Assembly (NCBI GenBank): GCA_030669135.1
Contig: DAOVEE010000019.1
Span: 1 to 16,219, forward strand
DNA length: 16,219 nt
Direction: 5' to 3'
Source: Candidatus Bathyarchaeota archaeon
Lineage (GTDB): Archaea > Thermoproteota > Bathyarchaeia > TCS64
Shown here: positions 11,623 through 16,219 of the stretch, piece after piece
Position numbering within the stretch: the first letter of the stretch is position 1
How the letters are laid out: the number at the start of each line of letters is the position of its first letter
The notes under the pieces: model-generated
What the model saw: only the letters and a program-made list of their open reading frames with translations
Database searches by the model: none
What the model was told of the DNA's origin: nothing
Translations under genes and position numbers: made by a program

Positions 11623-13113
11623 ATGGTCGTACTTGAGGAGCCCATCAAGGGCGTGATTGAACTTAAGAACTATATCGACGGCGAGTGGGTGGAGTCAGAG
11701 GCCTCGGAGACGAGGGATGTGGTGAACCCCGCGACCCTGAAGAAGATAGCCAAGGTGCCTGTCGGTCACAGAGAGGACGTTAAGGCGGCCGTGGACGCGG
11801 CGAAAGACGCGTTCCCACGCTGGAGGAGAACTACCCCTCTCTCTAGGGCCCGTTACCTTATGACTCTGAAGCAGCTTCTGGAGGAGAACTTTGAGGAGCT
11901 CGGCCGCGTAGTGACGATGGAGCACGGAAAGATCATCGACGAGGCCCGGGGCGAGGTGCGCAGAGGCATCGAGAACGTGGAGATGGCGACGGGCATCCCG
12001 AGCCTTATGATGGGCTACAACGCTGAGGACATCAGCAGGGGCATCGACGAGGTGCTTATCAAGCAGCCCCTCGGAGTATTCGCGTGTGTAGCGCCGTTCA
12101 ACTTCCCGTTCATGGTGTCCCTCTGGTTCATGCCCTACGCTGTGGCCACCGGTAACACCTACATCATCAAGCCGAGCCCGTGGACGCCTCTGAGCACGAT
12201 GAAGCTCACCGAGCTCATCGACGAGGCCGGGTTCCCCCCGGGCGTGATCAATCTCGTCAACGGCGAGGTCGAGCCAGTCTCGGAGATCCTGGAGAACCCC
12301 GGCGTGAAGGGCGTCAGCTTCGTGGGCTCCACCAAGATAGGGAGGGACGTCATATACAGGAACGCAACGTCCCACGGCAAGAGGGTTCAGGCCCAGTGCG
12401 GCGCCAAGAACTTTCTCGTCGTGACCCCAGACGCCGACGTCGAGCTCACAGTCTCCTCGCTGATGTCCAGCTTCTTCGGCAACACGGGGCAGAGATGCCT
12501 CGCTGGCGCCAACCTCGTGTTCGTGGGAGACGACCAGGGATTCATGGAAAAGACTCTGGGGGTCATAAAGGAGAGGGCGGGCGCCATAAAGATGGGCTAC
12601 GGCCTCGAGGAGGGCGTCCAGATGGGACCCCTCCAAGCGGAGCACAGGAAGAAGAGGGTGCTGGGCTATATCGAGTCCGGCCTCAAGGAAGGCGCCACGC
12701 TCACCATGGACGGCAGAGAGTTCAACTGCGACCCGTACCCGGAGACATGCTTCCTCGCCCCATCCATCTTCGAGGGCGTCAACCTGGACATGACCATCGC
12801 CCGGGAGGAAATCTTCGGCCCCGTGATGAGCGTACTCACCGCGGAGGACCTTGACGAGGCCATCGGGATGGTGAACAGCAGCAGCTACGGCAACGCCGCC
12901 AGCATTTTCACCACCAAAGGGGGAACGGCCCGCAGGTTCCAGTACGACGTGGAGTGCGGCAACATCGGCGTCAACATCGGCACCGCCGCCCCCATGGCGT
13001 TCTTCCCGTTCAGCGGCATGAAGGACAGCTTCTTCGGAGACCTCCACGGCCAGGGCAAGGACGCCGTCGACTTCTTCACCGAGAACAAGGTCGTCATCCA
13101 GCGGTGGCCCTAG
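11623..13113 (+). CDS. mmsA: CoA-acylating (methyl)malonate-semialdehyde dehydrogenase
   Basis: A 496-residue aldehyde dehydrogenase. The opening KNYIDGEWVES is the family N-terminus. PFNFPFMVSLWF and TYIIKPSPWTPL form the NAD pocket. FVGSTKIGRDV is the Rossmann turn. The catalytic cysteine is C292 in GNTGQRCLAGA. Where ordinary aldehyde dehydrogenases have the general-base Glu (ELGGK) this one has QCGAKN; loss of that Glu is the mark of MMSDH enzymes, which release the acyl group to CoA rather than water. The expected reaction is methylmalonate semialdehyde to propionyl-CoA, or malonate semialdehyde to acetyl-CoA, with CO2 and NADH. The convergent aminotransferase suggests the malonate semialdehyde (beta-alanine) route. 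The frame extends upstream to ATG 11581 and TTG 11515, but family similarity begins at about residue 14 of the 11623 version. The stop overlaps the GTG of the next gene. Confidence 0.92.
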   Translation: MVVLEEPIKGVIELKNYIDGEWVESEASETRDVVNPATLKKIAKVPVGHREDVKAAVDAAKDAFPRWRRTTPLSRARYLMTLKQLLEENFEELGRVVTMEHGKIIDEARGEVRRGIENVEMATGIPSLMMGYNAEDISRGIDEVLIKQPLGVFACVAPFNFPFMVSLWFMPYAVATGNTYIIKPSPWTPLSTMKLTELIDEAGFPPGVINLVNGEVEPVSEILENPGVKGVSFVGSTKIGRDVIYRNATSHGKRVQAQCGAKNFLVVTPDADVELTVSSLMSSFFGNTGQRCLAGANLVFVGDDQGFMEKTLGVIKERAGAIKMGYGLEEGVQMGPLQAEHRKKRVLGYIESGLKEGATLTMDGREFNCDPYPETCFLAPSIFEGVNLDMTIAREEIFGPVMSVLTAEDLDEAIGMVNSSSYGNAASIFTTKGGTARRFQYDVECGNIGVNIGTAAPMAFFPFSGMKDSFFGDLHGQGKDAVDFFTENKVVIQRWP

Positions 13114-13538
13114 TGCTCAGGACCACCAGCCAGATCATAGGCCACCACGCAGAGCTTGAGAAGAAGTCAGCCGAGGGATATGGGGCGCTGGCTGAGAGGC
13201 ACCCCGAGCACCAAGACGCATTCAACCGGCTCGGCGACGAGAACCATAGACACAGGGCGCGAGTCGAGAGAGCCTACAGGCTCGGGGTGACGGACGCCTT
13301 CGAGGTGGGTTTCACGCCGAATCCGCTAGACCCTGGAGACTATGCACTAGAAGAGTTCACCGGAGAGTCCCTCTCGGAAGACTTGGACACGGCGCTCAGA
13401 AACGAGGAGACGGTGATAAGGTTCTGCCTAGACGCGGCGAAGACCTCCGGCAAGCTATTGCCCGATCTGCCCGACACTTTCGATCAACTTGTCAGAAGGA
13501 AGAGGAAGAGGGTGGAGCTCCTCAGGAGCCTCACTTAA
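13113..13538 (+). CDS. Ferritin-like helical protein (141 aa), probable
   Basis: The GTG start shares its first base with the stop of the dehydrogenase (TAGTG), so the two are translationally coupled. The 141-residue product looks like a four-helix bundle of the ferritin/rubrerythrin type: helix 1 about 5-29 (HHAELEKKSAEGYGALAE), helix 2 about 33-57 (FNRLGDENHRHRARVERAY), a linker with FTPNPLDPGDYALEEF, helix 3 about 88-112 (LDTALRNEETVIRFCLDAAK), helix 4 about 120-140. The metal site looks incomplete: helix 2 has D42-x2-H45 rather than E-x2-H, and helix 4 is RRKRKRVELL without the usual Glu-x2-His. Family membership is therefore tentative and a catalytic di-iron centre doubtful. A role with the dehydrogenase is inferred from overlap alone. 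The gene overlaps the convergent aminotransferase by 8 bases. An upstream extension of this frame is only a shadow of the dehydrogenase. Confidence 0.6.
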   Translation: MLRTTSQIIGHHAELEKKSAEGYGALAERHPEHQDAFNRLGDENHRHRARVERAYRLGVTDAFEVGFTPNPLDPGDYALEEFTGESLSEDLDTALRNEETVIRFCLDAAKTSGKLLPDLPDTFDQLVRRKRKRVELLRSLT

Positions 13539-14862
13539 CCTCCCTGTCGGCCACCCTTAGGGCCTCGTCCAGGGCCGCTACCCCTTTGTCTATGTCCTCC
13601 TCGCCGACGATCAGCGGAGGAGCCACCAGCAGTATGTTGATGATGTTGACCACGTAGACCCCCAGCTCCATGCACGCCCCGCTTATCCGTTTCAGCATGT
13701 TTGGGTCGAACTTCTGCTTCCTCGTCACGAAGGGTTCCTTGGTCTCACGGTCCTTGACGAGCTCCACGCCCCAGAACAGGCCCTTGCCCCTTACGTCGCC
13801 CACGGACTTGTGGTCCTCCTTGAGCTCCTCCAGCCGCTTACTGAGGACCTTGCCCATCTTGGCGGCGTTCTCAACTAGGTTGTACTTGCTGTACTGTTCT
13901 ATCGCCGCTAGGGCGGTGGCGCATACCAGGGGGTGCATCGCGTAGGTCTGGCCATGTACGAACAGGTTCTCGGGCTTGTCGAAGTAGTCCGCGATCTTCC
14001 TCGTGGTGATGGTCGCCCCCATGGGTATGTAGGCGCCCGTGATCCCCTTCGCCATGGTCATGATGTCCGGTACTACGTTCCAGTGCTCCATGCAGAACAT
14101 CTTGCCCGTCCGGCCGAACCCCGCCATGATTTCGTCGTCGATGAGCAGCACCTCATGTTCGTCGCGTATCTCCCTGACCCGTGGCATGTACTCATCAGGC
14201 GGTACCAGTATGCCGTTGCTGCCGACGATGGGCTCCACGACCACCCCCGCAACGGTCTTGGGTCCCTCCATCCTGATGATCTCGTCGATGTACTCGGCGC
14301 AGGTTATCCCGCAGCCCGGGTACTCCTTGCCGAAGGGGCACCGGTAGCAGTAACAGTCTGGGGCCCTGACGACGCCCGGCATCCCGACGGCGTACTGGGT
14401 GCGGGGATCACCAGTCAACGCTATCGCGCCCGAGGAGGCGCCGTGGTACGACCTGTACCTGGATACCAGCTTAGATTTCCGGGTGTATAGCCTCGCGATC
14501 TTGATTGCCGCCTCGTTTGCCTCGGCCCCACCTATGGTCAGGAAGCTCTTGGACAGGTCCCCCGGCGTTATCTCGGCGAGCTTCTTGCCGAGCTCGGCTG
14601 CCGGCACCGTGGCGAATCCGGGAGCCGCGTAGCAGAGCTTCTTAGCCTGCTCATACATGGCTTGTTTCACCTCTTCGGCGCTGTGGCCTAGGTTGCTGCA
14701 CATGAGCTGGCTGCTGAAGTCTAGGACCCGTTTGCCGTCGAGGTCGGTGAAGTGGGCTCCTTCCGCCGTGTCGACGACCATGGGGTTCCAGGTGTGCTCG
14801 TATCTCCAGGTTCCGTAGACGTACTTCTTCTCCATCTCACGGTAGTAATCGGAATTAGACAT
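13531..14862 (-). CDS. Class III PLP-dependent aminotransferase (omega-amino acid type)
   Basis: A 443-residue fold-type I aminotransferase. The cofactor phosphate loop is GGAEANEAAIKIAR (111-124), the aromatic/His pair is SYHGASSG (138-145), the pyridine-nitrogen Asp is D243 in IDDEIMAGFGRTG, and the Schiff-base lysine is K272 in TMAKGITGAYIP. Length and order match the group that includes beta-alanine:pyruvate, taurine:pyruvate and 4-aminobutyrate aminotransferases. An insertion at 170-188 holds five cysteines (C170, C172, C175, C184, C188), a possible metal or redox site. With the neighbouring malonate-semialdehyde dehydrogenase the most economical substrate is beta-alanine; taurine or GABA remain possible. 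The mRNA is probably leaderless: a TATA element lies 27 bases before the ATG and no Shine-Dalgarno is present. An out-of-frame ATG lies 7 bases upstream of the true start. Confidence 0.93.
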   Translation of the reverse strand: MSNSDYYREMEKKYVYGTWRYEHTWNPMVVDTAEGAHFTDLDGKRVLDFSSQLMCSNLGHSAEEVKQAMYEQAKKLCYAAPGFATVPAAELGKKLAEITPGDLSKSFLTIGGAEANEAAIKIARLYTRKSKLVSRYRSYHGASSGAIALTGDPRTQYAVGMPGVVRAPDCYCYRCPFGKEYPGCGITCAEYIDEIIRMEGPKTVAGVVVEPIVGSNGILVPPDEYMPRVREIRDEHEVLLIDDEIMAGFGRTGKMFCMEHWNVVPDIMTMAKGITGAYIPMGATITTRKIADYFDKPENLFVHGQTYAMHPLVCATALAAIEQYSKYNLVENAAKMGKVLSKRLEELKEDHKSVGDVRGKGLFWGVELVKDRETKEPFVTRKQKFDPNMLKRISGACMELGVYVVNIINILLVAPPLIVGEEDIDKGVAALDEALRVADREVK

Positions 14863-14883
14863 GGTTCATGGACGGTTGCTCAG

Positions 14884-14894
14884 AATATAATATT
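14884..14894. promoter_or_regulatory. Shared bidirectional TATA element
   Basis: AATATAATATT is close to its own reverse complement and is the only strong TATA in the 71-base gap between divergent genes. It is centred 27 bases before the aminotransferase ATG (minus strand) and 45 before the amidohydrolase ATG (+ strand), giving a leaderless message one way and a leader of about 18 bases with a GGTGAT ribosome site the other way. Confidence 0.6.
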
Positions 14895-14901
14895 TAGCAA
14901 A

Positions 14902-14920
14902 GGTATCCCCATAGGATATC
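14902..14920. promoter_or_regulatory. Imperfect inverted repeat beside the shared TATA
   Basis: GGTATCC (14902-14908) and GGATATC (14914-14920) pair at 7 positions (one G-T) around CCATA. The repeat lies just downstream of the TATA on the amidohydrolase side, covering its predicted transcript start, where a bound repressor could block that direction. Speculative. Confidence 0.35.
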
Positions 14921-14933
14921 TGTTGGTGATAGT

Positions 14934-16219
14934 ATGCAAGCTGATCTTGTCCTAGTAAACGGGAAGGTAGTGACCATGGACCCGGCTGAGTCCATCGCGG
15001 AGGCCGTGGCGGTAAAGTACAACCGGATAGAGAAGGTGGGCACCACCGCCGAGGTCCTAGAACTCAAGGGCGACGACACAGAGGTCATCGACCTAGGTGG
15101 GAGAACCGTGGTCCCGGGTTTCATCGACAGCCACTGCCACATGATATCGACGGGGGCCAGGAGGATGCTCAACGTGGACCTGAGCGAGGAGGCCGGGGTC
15201 CACTCGATAAGCGACCTCGTCGAGAGGCTGAAGGAGAGGGCCGAGGAGACCCCGAAGGGCCGGTGGGTCACCGGGTACCAGGAGGACGACTCTAAGCTCG
15301 CGGAGAAGCGGCACCCGACCCGCTGGGAGCTGGACGAGGCCAGCACCGAGCACCCCATACTCATCTCCACGGTGGGCGGCCACTTCTACATGGCGAACAG
15401 CAAGGCCTTCGAGGACGCAGGCGTATCCAAGGACACCCCGGACCCGGTGGGAGGCAAGTTCGACAGGGACTCCGAGACTGGTGAGGTCACCGGGGGCATC
15501 CACGAGAAGGCCCGGGACCTGGTCTGCCCGGAGCCCATACTCCCCACCCGTAGGCAGTCCCTCGACGGCGCCAAGATTATACTCACCGAGTGCGCCGAGC
15601 ACGGCATCACCTGCGTCTACGATACCGTAAGTAAACCTGAGTTGAGAGCCGCCCTTGATCTGAAGAACGGCGAGGGGCTCCCCGTCCGCGTGAGGATGGA
15701 CGTCGTCATAGACCTCTTCCCTGAGCTCGAGAAGCTGGGCATCTACAGGGGCCTCGGCGACGACTGGCTCAGGGTCTGCGGCCTCAAGTTCTTCTTCGAC
15801 GGCGCCATCTCGGCGCGCACAGCCGCCGTCACCGAGGAGTACCTCAACAAGCCGGGGTTCTACGGCGTCATGGCGACGACACGGGAGATAGCCACCAAGA
15901 CCATCATGGACGCGTACGCAGAGGGCTACAGGATCAGTTCCCACGCCAACGGCGACGCCGCCATCGCTATGTACCTCGACATCATGGAGGAGGCCCAGGA
16001 GAAGTACCCACGCGACGACCCTAGGAACAGGGACATCCACTGCACCGTGATAACTCCAGAGCTGGTCCGGAGGATCAAGAAGCTCGGCATACTGCCCACC
16101 ATCTTCGGGCCCTACCCATACTACCACGGCGACAAGCTGCTGCCGGCCTTCGGGAAGGAGCGGCTTGAACGCATGTTCGCGGCCCGAAGCTTCCTCGACG
16201 CCGGCGTGAAAATTGCAGC
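14934..16219 (+). CDS. YtcJ-type metal-dependent amidohydrolase (3' end beyond window)
   Basis: 428 codons are visible and the frame is still open at the window edge; family members usually run to about 530-560 residues, so roughly four fifths is present. The N-terminal composite beta domain (DLVLVNGKVVTMDPAES) is followed by the barrel metal motif VVPGFIDSHCHM with H67 and H69. The carboxylated-lysine region is GLKFFFDGAISARTA (K285), and a later metal/catalytic histidine is in SSHANGDAAI (H337). This is the Amidohydro_3/YtcJ layout. Substrates of most members are unknown N-substituted amides, imides or formamides. The Shine-Dalgarno GGTGAT lies three bases before ATG 14934. Sharing a promoter element with the aminotransferase suggests a joint role, perhaps freeing an amine that is then transaminated; this is inference. 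Confidence 0.92.
   Translation, partial: MQADLVLVNGKVVTMDPAESIAEAVAVKYNRIEKVGTTAEVLELKGDDTEVIDLGGRTVVPGFIDSHCHMISTGARRMLNVDLSEEAGVHSISDLVERLKERAEETPKGRWVTGYQEDDSKLAEKRHPTRWELDEASTEHPILISTVGGHFYMANSKAFEDAGVSKDTPDPVGGKFDRDSETGEVTGGIHEKARDLVCPEPILPTRRQSLDGAKIILTECAEHGITCVYDTVSKPELRAALDLKNGEGLPVRVRMDVVIDLFPELEKLGIYRGLGDDWLRVCGLKFFFDGAISARTAAVTEEYLNKPGFYGVMATTREIATKTIMDAYAEGYRISSHANGDAAIAMYLDIMEEAQEKYPRDDPRNRDIHCTVITPELVRRIKKLGILPTIFGPYPYYHGDKLLPAFGKERLERMFAARSFLDAGVKIA

Noticed and set aside
11695..13047. 450-codon minus-strand frame opposite the dehydrogenase
   Set aside because: Antisense shadow of a GC-rich gene; the + strand product is an unmistakable aldehyde dehydrogenase and the antisense translation is His/Val/Ala-rich with no domain.
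15093..16127. 344-codon minus-strand frame opposite the amidohydrolase
   Set aside because: Same shadow effect; the + strand frame carries the metal-binding HCH motif and is open to the window end.

Overview
The window reads as a piece of an archaeal chromosome, probably from the TACK/Thermoproteota side, although the lineage cannot be fixed from sequence alone. The evidence is a complete archaeal transcription factor B, TATA boxes centred about 25-27 bases before start codons (leaderless-type promoters), few Shine-Dalgarno sites, an F420/FMN-type luciferase-fold oxidoreductase, and a DUF362 protein fused to a two-cluster ferredoxin. Most genes are GC-rich with C/G-ending codons. Two stretches differ: 1-1200, which is strikingly rich in A and C on the + strand, and about 9575-11430, which is AT-rich.

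Layout. 1-1200: a small coiled-coil gene (511-822) and the 3' end of a tandem paralogue (1-110), 742 bases apart. Between them lies a start-less open frame with a 72-base in-frame repeat, and after them a gene-free stretch with two small palindromes. 1205-1441: a small secreted or membrane-anchored protein. 1519-2953: TFB and a two-CBS-domain protein as an operon, with a hairpin over the TFB Shine-Dalgarno. 3014-4512: DUF362-ferredoxin and HIT protein as a second operon. 4515-6224 (minus): a CoA-disulfide-reductase/NADH-oxidase-like flavoprotein fused to rhodanese. 6338-7411: an Old-Yellow-Enzyme-type oxidoreductase. 7448-7744: a decayed transporter remnant. 7796-8620: a luciferase-like oxidoreductase. 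8652-9209: O6-alkylguanine-DNA alkyltransferase, meeting tail to tail a Nudix pseudogene broken by two in-frame TAG codons.

The Nudix relic is cut off at about 9575, where an AT-rich island begins. The island carries a short coiled-coil ORF, a DUF3800-like (RNase H-fold) protein, a cluster of competing inverted repeats, and an unrecognised 111-residue protein on the minus strand. It is the most accessory-looking part of the window.

11623-16219 looks like a catabolic locus: CoA-acylating (methyl)malonate-semialdehyde dehydrogenase, an overlapping ferritin-like helical protein, a convergent class III aminotransferase, and, sharing one TATA element with the aminotransferase, a YtcJ-type amidohydrolase that runs off the end. 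Aminotransferase plus dehydrogenase is the expected pair for converting beta-alanine (or a similar omega-amino acid) to malonate semialdehyde and then acetyl-CoA. The amidohydrolase could release such an amine from an amide or cyclic precursor, but this is inference from neighbourhood. No tRNA, rRNA, CRISPR array or recognisable transposase was seen.
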